Positions 7,695-15,940 of a stretch of DNA of 58,118 nt are shown here, in pieces. A program made the translations under genes and the position numbers. Numbering within the stretch: position 1 is the stretch's first letter; each line of letters begins with the position of its first letter. The notes below the pieces were generated by a model. It made no database searches and had not been told where the DNA came from. It was given only the letters and a program-made list of their open reading frames with translations. The stretch comes from Muribaculaceae bacterium (GTDB lineage: Bacteria; Bacteroidota; Bacteroidia; Bacteroidales; Muribaculaceae), in the NCBI GenBank assembly GCA_009775125.1, contig VSPD01000012.1, positions 1 through 58,118 on the forward strand. The letters run 5' to 3'.

Positions 7695-10600
7695 TTAGTT
7701 AAGAATCAATTTATAAGAAACCGACTGTCCGTTCAGCAACGTGAGACACCCGATATAAGCGCCCTTGGGCAGTCCGGCTGCATCAATGCGGGCAGACTTG
7801 ACTTCTGTGTCAAAAACACTCTGGCCATCAATCGAGAAGAGTGTGAATCTGTTCACCTGTTCCCATCCGGAGATTTCAATAAATGTTGAGAATGTGTTGA
7901 GGCTGACCCCTATGATAGTTTCAGAGATATTGCCGGCACCCGAAGTATCGAATGATATTTCCGCAGGCAGAGAATCTCCCGACTTATAAACAGCGTAGAC
8001 AGCGGCGTTATGCTTGCCGGCGGCGGGGGCTTCGAAAGTTATTTCATGGCCTGCAATATCGGTATCTACTACTTTCCCGTCAAGTTCCACGCGATAGCAC
8101 AATTCTCTTGATGGCGCAAGAGCCGGAGCCGAGAACCAATCGGCAGTCTTGGGAGAGTAATCGTTCCGGTCTATATAGCCAAGGTCTTGACCCTTCACCC
8201 GGATCATCGGCGCATAACGATTATTGGCAGTTCCGAAATTATCCACCCAGAGACCGGCAGGCACACCGGCGTCGGGTTGTCCCTGGAATGTGAACTCTGA
8301 TGTAGTCCAGAACTGACCCGGACGCAGACCTGAATCTGCGGAAATGCCACCGACTGCAAGACCAAGGAAACCGCCGTCGCAGCTTACACCAACATAGAAA
8401 CCATTGGGTGCTTCAACCTCTTTCGGGAATATATAGGAATTCCAGCCACCGTCAACATTCGGCGCCCCTTCGACTCCGGCCAATATATCGGATGTAGGGC
8501 GACCGTTCTCATCAAGTGCAAGAACATATACATTTACTGTAGGATGCGGATTGTTGGTATTGTCGGTGTACCAGCTCACCTCCTCAATCACTGCATTATT
8601 ATTGAAGGCAACACCGATAAGGCTTGTCTTATTACCCTGGTCGAATCCGAGTTTGTCAACAACAATGCCATCATCATACCCGAATTCATCAAGCGGTACA
8701 TTCCATTTAAGAGTGATTTTTTCATCAGATATCTCATGCGAGAGATTTGCAGGAGCATTGCGTATTTCACTGATTGTTACCGACTCATTGATATCCTTGC
8801 TCACGGTCAGAGGTCTGTAACACGGCACATACCCCGCAGTCTCTATTGCGAAGTCATAGGCTTCATCGCGGTCATAAACCGCCGGGAAGACAAGCATACC
8901 TTCCGCATCTGAAACAGCCTTGTAATTGGCATATCCAATCAGACGGCCATCCAAGCCTGCGAGAGCGTTACCCTTCTCGTCGGTCAATGCGAATTTGACC
9001 TCATGACGGGAAGAGACAGCAAGATTGATATCGGCAGTTGAGACTGTGCCCTTTTCGACAGCAACCTTGACACCGGTCTCGCTGTCATGGCCATATGCAT
9101 CGACTGCAAGAGCAACTTCTCCAAGGGCGACACGGTCGAGCGAATAAGTACCCGCAGCATCTGTCACGGCAAAATAAGATGTACCCTCAAGTAAGACGCG
9201 GGCGTTTGCGACAGGACCATTCTCGTCAGTGACCTTACCCTTTATTGTGCCGTAATTATCATTCTTGGTCCAATGGAAGTTTACTATGGCAATCTCTCCG
9301 GCAGGGGTGCCCTGTCCCGGATTCATAGGGTCAATCTCCTGCTTGTCATCGGTCAGGCTGATAGCGCAATCTGCCACACGTGGGTCATTTGTGGCATAGA
9401 ACATTTTGAAGGGAAAGAAGTTTGTGGTGTTCTTTACAATGTAGACCACAATATTATGCCCTTTCCATTCAAAGGGGGTCTCGAAAGGAATATCAAATTC
9501 AACTTCCCCCTTAGGCAGATCCACAGCACCAGAATATACATGAGTCAGAGCGGACGGATCTACAAATTTACCATCGGAAAAGTTGTTACGGTCGGTCTCT
9601 CCAATCCATACATCAATTGATGGTGAGACAAAATCAGCATCATTCTTCATTGTGAAACTGATGCCTTGAAGAGTTCCATGCGACGCATTTACATCATTGG
9701 CATAGTAGAGAGTCTGCACCGCGCAATTCTTGAAGTAGTAATTCACAGGCGACTGCACTCCATAGCCGGTTGCCCCGGTATTGAAACCGGAGGGCATAAT
9801 CCGGTCCTGTGAGTCGGCCACTACACCAATCTGACGTTCCACTGAACTATTATTGTCGATGTTGCAATCTGCTGCATATTCCACAACCGCGTGCATTCTG
9901 AAAGAAGCAGCCTCAGCGGGAGTCATTTCGAGAGAAACACTTGCCGATTCTCCCTTTGCTATTTCAGTTCCGGATGTTGAAGCAAGTTCTTTTCCGGTGT
10001 CATCAAGAAGTCGTACTTTATAATCAGATGCCGCGACCTTATCGGTTCCCAGATTTCGGAGATTCAACGTATATGAGGCTTTCTTTCCTGCTTTAAGAAT
10101 ACCGGGGCCGAAGAGAGTTCCGGCCTCGATGTCATGAGGCTCAGCAGAGCCTATTTCCACATTGTCAATCAGGATGCCATAGTCATCGACCATGAACTGC
10201 CGACTTTTTTCAACCTCAATCTTAATCTGACACACTTTGTCCTTATACGCGGGAACAGGTATGACCACATTAGCGAAATCATAGGAGAGGACATGCTTCA
10301 TATTCCCATCTTCAGGCGCTATGCGGTAAACGCGCTCGAATGTCTTTCCATAGTCTTCCGACACATAGACATTGATTTTGACATATTCAGGGCGCGTAGG
10401 CATTGTATTGGAATCCGCACCCGATATGTCATATTTCTGAGCTTTGTAGGCGAAGGCAATCATTGGATCCGCACCCATATTGATATAATGGGAATATATA
10501 TCGCATGTGTAGATAGTCCAGTTCTCCAGGCATGCGGAACCGTTAACTCCCTTTGATGGATGAAAATAAAAATCAGTAAGATTCCAACCTGACGGAGTGC

Positions 10601-11627
10601 CTTTCTCAAAGTCCTCATACCAATAAGAACTTACTACACTTTCGGTGACGTTTCCACGGCAATTTACGGTAACCGTCGGGTTCAGAGGATCATTGGTCTT
10701 GATTTTTATAAAACCCTCATATGCACCGACCTTCTTTGAGGTAAGACGCACCTTGACCGTATCTGCCGTGCGTCCCTCGACTGTTGCGGGCATCTGCACT
10801 ATCTCAAGTTCCGGACTCGATTCGTCGGCCTCAAGAGTGAGCGTGGCAGAGCCAATGTTATTAATTGTCAATTCCGCAAAAGCCTCATCTTCAGCAGATG
10901 TCTTGTCTGGGAAATCAAGGGTGGATGAGCCGTAGAACCGCGGAGCAGATTCGGAAACCATCACGTCATCGACAGCGGTTATATAACTGCGCGGACCGGC
11001 AACCGTATGGAAGCCGATATTATAGTCACCCGTCTCGTCCGGTGTAACGGGACGATTATAGATAATCCAGTTGCCTATTGAACGACCCTCTGTCATGAGT
11101 TCGTCGGTCATTGCCTCAGGATTGGCTCCCATGCCAAGATTGACAGAGAATGTGGAGACAACCGTAGAGGCAGCCTGCGGTTTGTAGACAGAGAAAAAGA
11201 CATCATAAGTCTTTCCGGCCTCCATGTGTATTGCGGGAGTGAACATCCAACTGTCTATCGCATAGTCCTGGCCCATCAGAATGGCATACTTTGTACCGGA
11301 TGTCCCGGGCATCGCATCAGTTGAGCCCTGCACTCCGAGAGTGGCCCCCAGCCAATGGCTGTCATCATATCCGGGCGTCGCAACGGTTGTCCATCCCTCC
11401 GGAAGAGGATAGGAGCCGCTCGCCGGCACATCTTCAAAATCCTCCGCAAAAATGTACGGAGCAACAATCCGGGTCTTGGCTTGGGTGGTCTGACGGTCAG
11501 ATACTCCATCTGCGGACTTGATCAGCTCAAGAGTCTCGCGTGGAGTTACCTTCAGCGGCACAAGTGCGGTAGCCGCAACAGTTCCGGCAACCGCAAGCAC
11601 CAGAGAGGCATAAAGAATCTGTTTCAT
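7695..11627 (-). CDS. Large multidomain secreted protein (choice-of-anchor J, carboxypeptidase-regulatory-like domain, sorting tail)
   Basis: 1310 residues with an N-terminal signal peptide (MKQILYASLVLAVAGTVAAT). A first jelly-roll choice-of-anchor J/cleaved-adhesin domain lies at about 50-225 (FAEDFEDVPASGSYPLPEGW). An Ig-like segment with TNDPLNPTVTVNCRG lies near 300, a second anchor-J-like domain at about 330-480 (YWYEDFEKGTPSGWN), and a CARDB-like domain at about 485-600. A carboxypeptidase-regulatory-like fold begins near 770 (GTIKGKVTDENGPVANARVLLEG) and a second such repeat follows. It ends with a sorting-like tail (FTLFSIDGQSV...GAYIGCLTLLNGQ). No catalytic residues are seen, so binding or adhesion is the likeliest role. 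It lies downstream of the tethered AraC-type regulator. Confidence 0.8.
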   Translation of the reverse strand: MKQILYASLVLAVAGTVAATALVPLKVTPRETLELIKSADGVSDRQTTQAKTRIVAPYIFAEDFEDVPASGSYPLPEGWTTVATPGYDDSHWLGATLGVQGSTDAMPGTSGTKYAILMGQDYAIDSWMFTPAIHMEAGKTYDVFFSVYKPQAASTVVSTFSVNLGMGANPEAMTDELMTEGRSIGNWIIYNRPVTPDETGDYNIGFHTVAGPRSYITAVDDVMVSESAPRFYGSSTLDFPDKTSAEDEAFAELTINNIGSATLTLEADESSPELEIVQMPATVEGRTADTVKVRLTSKKVGAYEGFIKIKTNDPLNPTVTVNCRGNVTESVVSSYWYEDFEKGTPSGWNLTDFYFHPSKGVNGSACLENWTIYTCDIYSHYINMGADPMIAFAYKAQKYDISGADSNTMPTRPEYVKINVYVSEDYGKTFERVYRIAPEDGNMKHVLSYDFANVVIPVPAYKDKVCQIKIEVEKSRQFMVDDYGILIDNVEIGSAEPHDIEAGTLFGPGILKAGKKASYTLNLRNLGTDKVAASDYKVRLLDDTGKELASTSGTEIAKGESASVSLEMTPAEAASFRMHAVVEYAADCNIDNNSSVERQIGVVADSQDRIMPSGFNTGATGYGVQSPVNYYFKNCAVQTLYYANDVNASHGTLQGISFTMKNDADFVSPSIDVWIGETDRNNFSDGKFVDPSALTHVYSGAVDLPKGEVEFDIPFETPFEWKGHNIVVYIVKNTTNFFPFKMFYATNDPRVADCAISLTDDKQEIDPMNPGQGTPAGEIAIVNFHWTKNDNYGTIKGKVTDENGPVANARVLLEGTSYFAVTDAAGTYSLDRVALGEVALAVDAYGHDSETGVKVAVEKGTVSTADINLAVSSRHEVKFALTDEKGNALAGLDGRLIGYANYKAVSDAEGMLVFPAVYDRDEAYDFAIETAGYVPCYRPLTVSKDINESVTISEIRNAPANLSHEISDEKITLKWNVPLDEFGYDDGIVVDKLGFDQGNKTSLIGVAFNNNAVIEEVSWYTDNTNNPHPTVNVYVLALDENGRPTSDILAGVEGAPNVDGGWNSYIFPKEVEAPNGFYVGVSCDGGFLGLAVGGISADSGLRPGQFWTTSEFTFQGQPDAGVPAGLWVDNFGTANNRYAPMIRVKGQDLGYIDRNDYSPKTADWFSAPALAPSRELCYRVELDGKVVDTDIAGHEITFEAPAAGKHNAAVYAVYKSGDSLPAEISFDTSGAGNISETIIGVSLNTFSTFIEISGWEQVNRFTLFSIDGQSVFDTEVKSARIDAAGLPKGAYIGCLTLLNGQSVSYKLILN

Positions 11628-11698
11628 GTTTTAGATTATTGTTATGGAAACCGTACTGAGATTATTCAACCCAACAGGTATCCGAATTAAACCTACAA

Positions 11699-11706
11699 CA
11701 AAAATA
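11699..11706 (-). promoter_or_regulatory. Putative -7 element for the large secreted-protein gene
   Basis: Minus-strand TATTTTTG fits TAnnTTTG about 72 bases before the ATG at 11627. No clear -33. Upstream (about 11787-11820) are two copies of CATGAATT in a short span, a possible binding site for the neighbouring regulator (inference). Confidence 0.35.
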
Positions 11707-11871
11707 GCCTCAATTTCAATAGGCCGGAAGCATTTGGCACGTCAGTTTGTCTATATTCTTTGTTTAGATACAATATTTGACATCAAGTCATGAATTCAGT
11801 TGTTATGATTCATGAATTTGAACATTTATTATGCTGTATATCTGTGATATAATGTAGTATGTGCAAATCTG

Positions 11872-13476
11872 TTACTTCCTGCCGCTGCGTGCCATCTGCA
11901 AGTACTCACGCGGACTCAGACCTGTAGATTTTTTAAAGATTGTACTGAAATTTGTGCGTGACTTGAAGCCACATTCAGTTGCAATGCTCTCTATTGTATA
12001 TGTTCTTTCACCGGCTTCTTCCCTGAGGCGTCGGCAAGCCTCCCCAACCCGGTATCCGTTAACCATTGAAGGGAAAGATTTTCCCAGACAACGATTGATT
12101 GCATAGGAGACATATTTGGTATTGCTGCCGACAAGATCCGCCAGGTCCCTCACAGAAAATGAAGGGTGAAGAAATGGTCTTTTCTCATTCATGACCTTCT
12201 CTATCATCCGGAAGATTTTCTCTGCTTGTTCATCGGCAATTGGCTGATTCGATGAATCTTCTACTGATTCTTCTTCACAATCCTTATTTTCGCTCGAAAT
12301 CTGACCGTCAAATTCAGTCTCGCCAGAATCATGGTCATGCGTTTTTCTATAAAGAACTTCCATTGCCTCACGTAGACGCTTGTTCTGCATCCATATCCAT
12401 ACGCCGGCTGCCGAAAGTACCAACACCACAAGTCCAAGTATCCATGCAAGACGCTCTCGGCTGAGGCGTAATTCCTTCTCTGCCGCCAGATTGTTTTCCA
12501 CCCTGTTAATCTTTTGGGCCGACTGCAATTCAAGGATCTTTCCAAACTCCTTGGCAGAAAACTGTGAATCTTTTAATTCCACATACTTGAGACGCTCCTC
12601 ATATTCGCGGACTGGCTGCCCGGTAGCCCGGTAACAATCAGCTTTCAATTCACAAAGAGCCATGTATGTATCAGCCTGCTTCGATCCGCCACAAAGCACC
12701 GACACAGTATCGAGGCACTCGATAGCCTGTTCATATTTACCCGCGAGCATGAGAGTGCGTGCCAGATGGTTATAAGATATCATGCGGTAGCGGTCGCTAT
12801 TCTTGAGCGAGTCTGCAAGGGCTATCGCTTCATTAAAATAGCCTATGGCCTCGGGGATGCTGTCACCGACAGCTGCCCTCATTCCGAGTCCTGTCCTGAC
12901 GACATAACGGCTCCAGTTGTCGTCAGGAAGCCGGGCTCCAAGAAGCCGCTCCATGGCAGAAACGGCCTTGCCCTTATCGTCAACTTCGAAACAATAATTG
13001 AGAATGTTTAAAGTGGATGAACGCAATACGTCCCATTCACCGGTGCGGAGTCCTCCCTCGGCAGCCATGTCGAGATATTCTATGGCACGCTCATTGTCAT
13101 TGAAATAGTGGAATATACTTGCAATATTATTGTAGACTCTGGCTTTTATACTGTCGTTTCCGATTTGCTCCGCAGTCAGGAAACTGTTTACGGATTCGGG
13201 ATAATTACCCTGAAGGAAATAAATGACGCCTGCCGTATTGTATGCTTCGGCCGATAAATTACGGTGGCTCACCGAATCAGAGGTGGCAAGCATCACCCCT
13301 ACTCGTACAAAAGAATTCAAGGCAGAGTCCGGCATACCCGAAGCATACGCGCTGCGGGCCTGACTAAACAACTTCATCGCCTCATCGTAGTCGGAACTGC
13401 ATGTGTCATTATGATCACAGGACAACATGCCCAGTATAATGAATATACTTAATATGAATAGTGTGATTTTCTTCAA
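11872..13476 (-). CDS. Membrane-tethered transcriptional regulator: lipobox, TPR repeats, one TM, AraC-type HTH
   Basis: 534 residues. The N-terminus is a lipoprotein-type signal with lipobox ending at C20 (IILGMLSC). Residues about 25-330 are alpha-helical with recurring TPR signatures (for example DSALNSFVRVGV, YPESVNSFLTAEQIG, ERAIEYLDMAAEGG, EQAIECLDTV). A transmembrane helix follows at about 345-365 (WILGLVVLVLSAAGVWIWM), then a linker. An AraC/XylS HTH fills the last about 100 residues (FSVRDLADLVGSNTKYVSYAI ... IESIATECGFKSRTNFSTIFKK...LSPREYL). The layout implies periplasmic TPR sensing and cytoplasmic DNA binding. Likely targets are the adjacent secreted-protein genes, from position only. 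This design is known in Bacteroidetes; ligand unknown. Confidence 0.85.
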   Translation of the reverse strand: MKKITLFILSIFIILGMLSCDHNDTCSSDYDEAMKLFSQARSAYASGMPDSALNSFVRVGVMLATSDSVSHRNLSAEAYNTAGVIYFLQGNYPESVNSFLTAEQIGNDSIKARVYNNIASIFHYFNDNERAIEYLDMAAEGGLRTGEWDVLRSSTLNILNYCFEVDDKGKAVSAMERLLGARLPDDNWSRYVVRTGLGMRAAVGDSIPEAIGYFNEAIALADSLKNSDRYRMISYNHLARTLMLAGKYEQAIECLDTVSVLCGGSKQADTYMALCELKADCYRATGQPVREYEERLKYVELKDSQFSAKEFGKILELQSAQKINRVENNLAAEKELRLSRERLAWILGLVVLVLSAAGVWIWMQNKRLREAMEVLYRKTHDHDSGETEFDGQISSENKDCEEESVEDSSNQPIADEQAEKIFRMIEKVMNEKRPFLHPSFSVRDLADLVGSNTKYVSYAINRCLGKSFPSMVNGYRVGEACRRLREEAGERTYTIESIATECGFKSRTNFSTIFKKSTGLSPREYLQMARSGRK

Positions 13477-13533
13477 GATAACTCAGAAAATATGTAGACC
13501 ATTGTTGCGTGCATCGCAGCAATTTCAGTCCTG

Positions 13534-13566
13534 CAAATATAACCAAAATTATAACTATTTTCCAAA
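13534..13566 (-). promoter_or_regulatory. Bacteroidetes promoter (TTTG-N21-TATATTTG) for the tethered AraC regulator
   Basis: On the minus strand TTTG (13566-13563), a 21-base spacer and TATATTTG (13541-13534) match the primary-sigma consensus, 58 bases before the ATG at 13476. The rest of 13567-13940 is AT-rich and I see no gene in it. Confidence 0.7.
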
Positions 13567-13940
13567 AAAAATTATTTACACCGGATTTGCGCTGAGTTTC
13601 AAAAAATATTTTGTGATTCGGGAAACATTCTGTAATCAGTCTGAGACGGTCAAAAGTAATATCCCCCAAATAGTCAAATTGCCTTATATTAAAATATTAT
13701 TTAGTTATTTAGGCCATAATGCCCAATCAATACTCTTCTTCTTTGTTAATACGCGGCAGCGCGAAATCTTCCGAAGAAGAGAACACAACTGAAAACTGGC
13801 TGAAATCAAGTATTCACGAGTATGGAAAAATTGCGTGCATTTTAGACAAACATACACGATTCTGCGAGATGAAGCAAATTTGTAATATTCGGGTTATAAG
13901 CAATATCGAAGGTTTGCATTTCTTTGACCAAATCACAAAA

Positions 13941-13984
13941 AATCAATCGGAGAAACAAACGCGAGGTTGTTTATCCGATTGATT
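13941..13984 (-). terminator. Strong intrinsic terminator of the DUF2795 gene
   Basis: 18-base arms AATCAATCGGAGAAACAA and TTGTTTATCCGATTGATT pair with one mismatch around an 8-base loop, followed on the minus strand by TTTTTTG. It lies 28 bases after the stop at 14012. Confidence 0.85.
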
Positions 13985-14011
13985 GTCTTTTGCTTATGTC
14001 GCCCGTGGCGA

Positions 14012-14254
14012 TTAGTATTCTTCTTCGTTGAAGAAGAAGTCTTCTTTGGAGGGGTAGTCGGGCCAGATGTCTTCGATGCATTCGTAGGTCTCGCCTTCGT
14101 CTTCCATTTCCTGAAGGTTTTCGATTACTTCGAGGGGGGCGCCGGAGCGCTGGGCATAGTCGATGAGCTCGTCTTTTGTGGCGGGCCAGGGGGCGTCTTC
14201 AAGTTTGGATGCGAGCTCGAGTGTCCAGTATACGTTGGATTGTTTGTTGTACAT
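14012..14254 (-). CDS. DUF2795 family protein
   Basis: An 80-residue, very acidic protein almost wholly composed of the DUF2795 signature: YWTLELASKLEDAPWPATKDEL, YAQRSGAPLEVIENLQE, IWPDYPSKEDFFFNEEEY. It is highly conserved across Bacteroidales with no established function; no signal or membrane segment. It has its own consensus promoter and a strong terminator, so it forms a single-gene unit. Confidence 0.9.
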   Translation of the reverse strand: MYNKQSNVYWTLELASKLEDAPWPATKDELIDYAQRSGAPLEVIENLQEMEDEGETYECIEDIWPDYPSKEDFFFNEEEY

Positions 14255-14309
14255 AGTCGTTCGATTGGGTTAGAGGTGAGTGGAGAGGGTGTCTCCGTTT
14301 TTCGAGGCG

Positions 14310-14341
14310 CAAAGATAATGTTTTAGTTTGAATTGGCCAAA
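14310..14341 (-). promoter_or_regulatory. Bacteroidetes promoter (TTTG-N20-TATCTTTG) for DUF2795
   Basis: Minus-strand TTTG (14341-14338), a 20-base spacer and TATCTTTG (14317-14310), 56 bases upstream of the ATG. Both boxes and spacing match consensus exactly. Confidence 0.8.
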
Positions 14342-14351
14342 TTAAATTTTG

Positions 14352-14912
14352 TTAATTTTTTGTATTGTCGGGTTCCCAATAGATTTCGGGTGCCCCGGTG
14401 GCCACGCAGCAATGACGAGCTACGATGAAGAGGTAGTCGGAGAGGCGGTTGACGTAGGCCACGGTTTCGGGGGCTACGCTGATGCCGGCATCGGCGAGGG
14501 CGAGGATGCGTCGCTCGGCCCGGCGGCATACTGTGCGGGCCACGTGGGCCTGGGCCGCGGCGGGTGTGCCTCCGGGCAGGATGAAGCGGTTGTGGCGCGG
14601 AAGGGTGGCGTCGAGCCGGTCGATGTGTGTTTCGAGCGCGGCGATGTCGGCGGGGGTGATGCCTCGGGGTTGGTATTTTGATTCGGGTTCGGTGGCGAGT
14701 TGCGCGCCGAGGTCGAAGAGCCGGTGCTGCGCTGTGAGGAGCGTGTCGGCTGTGGTGTTGTCGGGGACGCCGAAGGCCAGGAGCAGGCCGATGGCTGAGT
14801 TGAGTTCGTCGACGGTGCCGTATGCTTCGAGACGTGGAGCGGTCTTGGCCACGCGTGTGCCTCCGACGAGTGATGTGGTGCCGGCATCGCCGGTGCGGGT
14901 ATATATTTTCAT
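14352..14912 (-). CDS. Corrinoid (cob(I)alamin) adenosyltransferase, PduO type
   Basis: Transfers the adenosyl group of ATP to cob(I)alamin/cobinamide, making coenzyme B12. The frame is open further upstream, but the family start is the ATG at 14912 (MKIYTRTGDAGTTSL, the ATP-binding N-terminus), giving 186 residues, normal for PduO. Other family motifs: YGTVDELNS (31-39), FILPGGTPAAAQAH (110-123), RAER (131-134, ATP/cobalamin-site arginines) and NRLSDYLFIVAR (155-166). Its first four bases overlap the stop of the alpha/beta hydrolase, implying translational coupling. Confidence 0.93.
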   Translation of the reverse strand: MKIYTRTGDAGTTSLVGGTRVAKTAPRLEAYGTVDELNSAIGLLLAFGVPDNTTADTLLTAQHRLFDLGAQLATEPESKYQPRGITPADIAALETHIDRLDATLPRHNRFILPGGTPAAAQAHVARTVCRRAERRILALADAGISVAPETVAYVNRLSDYLFIVARHCCVATGAPEIYWEPDNTKN

Positions 14913-15940
14913 GGCAGTTGGTTGAGGAAGCGGGTGATTGTGTCGAGGACGGCGGGGTCGATGTCGCCCGTGAGGGTGGGGTATTCTGCGGGCAGGCCCG
15001 TCTTGGCCGAAAGCATCAGGTGGTTGATGCCGGGGAGGGTGACTGTTGTGGCGCGGGGATTGAGGCGTGAGATTATGTCCTGGTTTTCGGGTATGACCTG
15101 GGTGTCGAGTGCGCCGCCGACGGCGAGCCAGGGTATTGTGACGGCGCGTATGTCGGCCTCGGGGTTGTAGCGGAGCATGGCGCGGTACCACGGCGAGCAC
15201 ATGGCGTCGATTTCGGCCATGGCTTTTTGGCGCAGTTCGGGCATTTCGGCCACCAATGGCTGACTTTTTACGATGTCGGCATATAGCGATGATTTGAGCA
15301 GCACGGCCGGTAGGTCGGATTTGAGCATGTCGTAGCGCCGGCGCAGTTCGGGCTCGAGGGTGTTCCATTGGCTTTCGGCGCCCATTCCGCGGAGCATGGC
15401 GCGGCCCTGGGTAAGTATTATTGAGTCGCCTGTCATGGCCGGTGTGCCGAGGGTGATGATGAAGCGGCAGCGTGGGTCGGCGGCGTTGCGTATCGCTATT
15501 GTGGCTCCTTCGGAGTGGCCTATGTATCCTGCGGGGATGCCGTGGCCGCATATGGAGTCGAGCGCGGCGAGGACTGCTGCGGCATCGGCGGCGAAGGTGT
15601 CGGTGGTTTCCGTGCCGCGCAGTGGCGACGATTGGCCGGCTCCGCGGTCGTCGTAGCGGAGCACGGCGTAGCCGTTTTCGGCAAGATGCCGGGCTATGGC
15701 GCGGAATGGCTTGTGTCCCATTATGGTTTCGTCGCGGTCCTGGGCTCCGCTGCCTGATACGAGCACTGCGGCAGCGCGTGGCTTGGCATGTGCGGGCATT
15801 GTGAGGGTGGCGGCGAGCGTGGCTCCGGGTGTGTCAATCGCGATGTCGATTGAATCGACAGCCGTCTGTGCCTTCGCGGGTAGGAAGGCGCAGACGGCTG
15901 TTATGGCTGTGAGCGTTGTTTTGGCTATTATGTCATGCAT
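14909..15940 (-). CDS. Secreted alpha/beta-fold hydrolase
   Basis: Start placed at ATG 15940, which opens a signal peptide (MHDIIAKTTLTAITAVCAFLPAKAQ); an ATG at 15964 would hide it. 343 residues. The nucleophile elbow is GHSEG (S143); an acid in GGALDTQV and a histidine in GINHLML complete a triad. The RYDDRGAGQS segment is typical of peptidase S9/BAAT-like esterases. It overlaps the upstream acyl-CoA synthetase-like gene by 8 bases and the downstream adenosyltransferase by 4. Periplasmic esterase or peptidase activity is inferred; substrate unknown. Confidence 0.85.
   Translation of the reverse strand: MHDIIAKTTLTAITAVCAFLPAKAQTAVDSIDIAIDTPGATLAATLTMPAHAKPRAAAVLVSGSGAQDRDETIMGHKPFRAIARHLAENGYAVLRYDDRGAGQSSPLRGTETTDTFAADAAAVLAALDSICGHGIPAGYIGHSEGATIAIRNAADPRCRFIITLGTPAMTGDSIILTQGRAMLRGMGAESQWNTLEPELRRRYDMLKSDLPAVLLKSSLYADIVKSQPLVAEMPELRQKAMAEIDAMCSPWYRAMLRYNPEADIRAVTIPWLAVGGALDTQVIPENQDIISRLNPRATTVTLPGINHLMLSAKTGLPAEYPTLTGDIDPAVLDTITRFLNQLP

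Noticed and set aside
13719..13982. Plus-strand 87-codon frame in the gap before DUF2795
   Set aside because: No family, atypical composition, and it runs into the terminator hairpin.
14913..15551. N-terminal extension of the corrinoid adenosyltransferase
   Set aside because: The Arg/His/Pro-rich extension is out-of-frame sequence of the alpha/beta hydrolase gene; the family start is the internal ATG at 14912.
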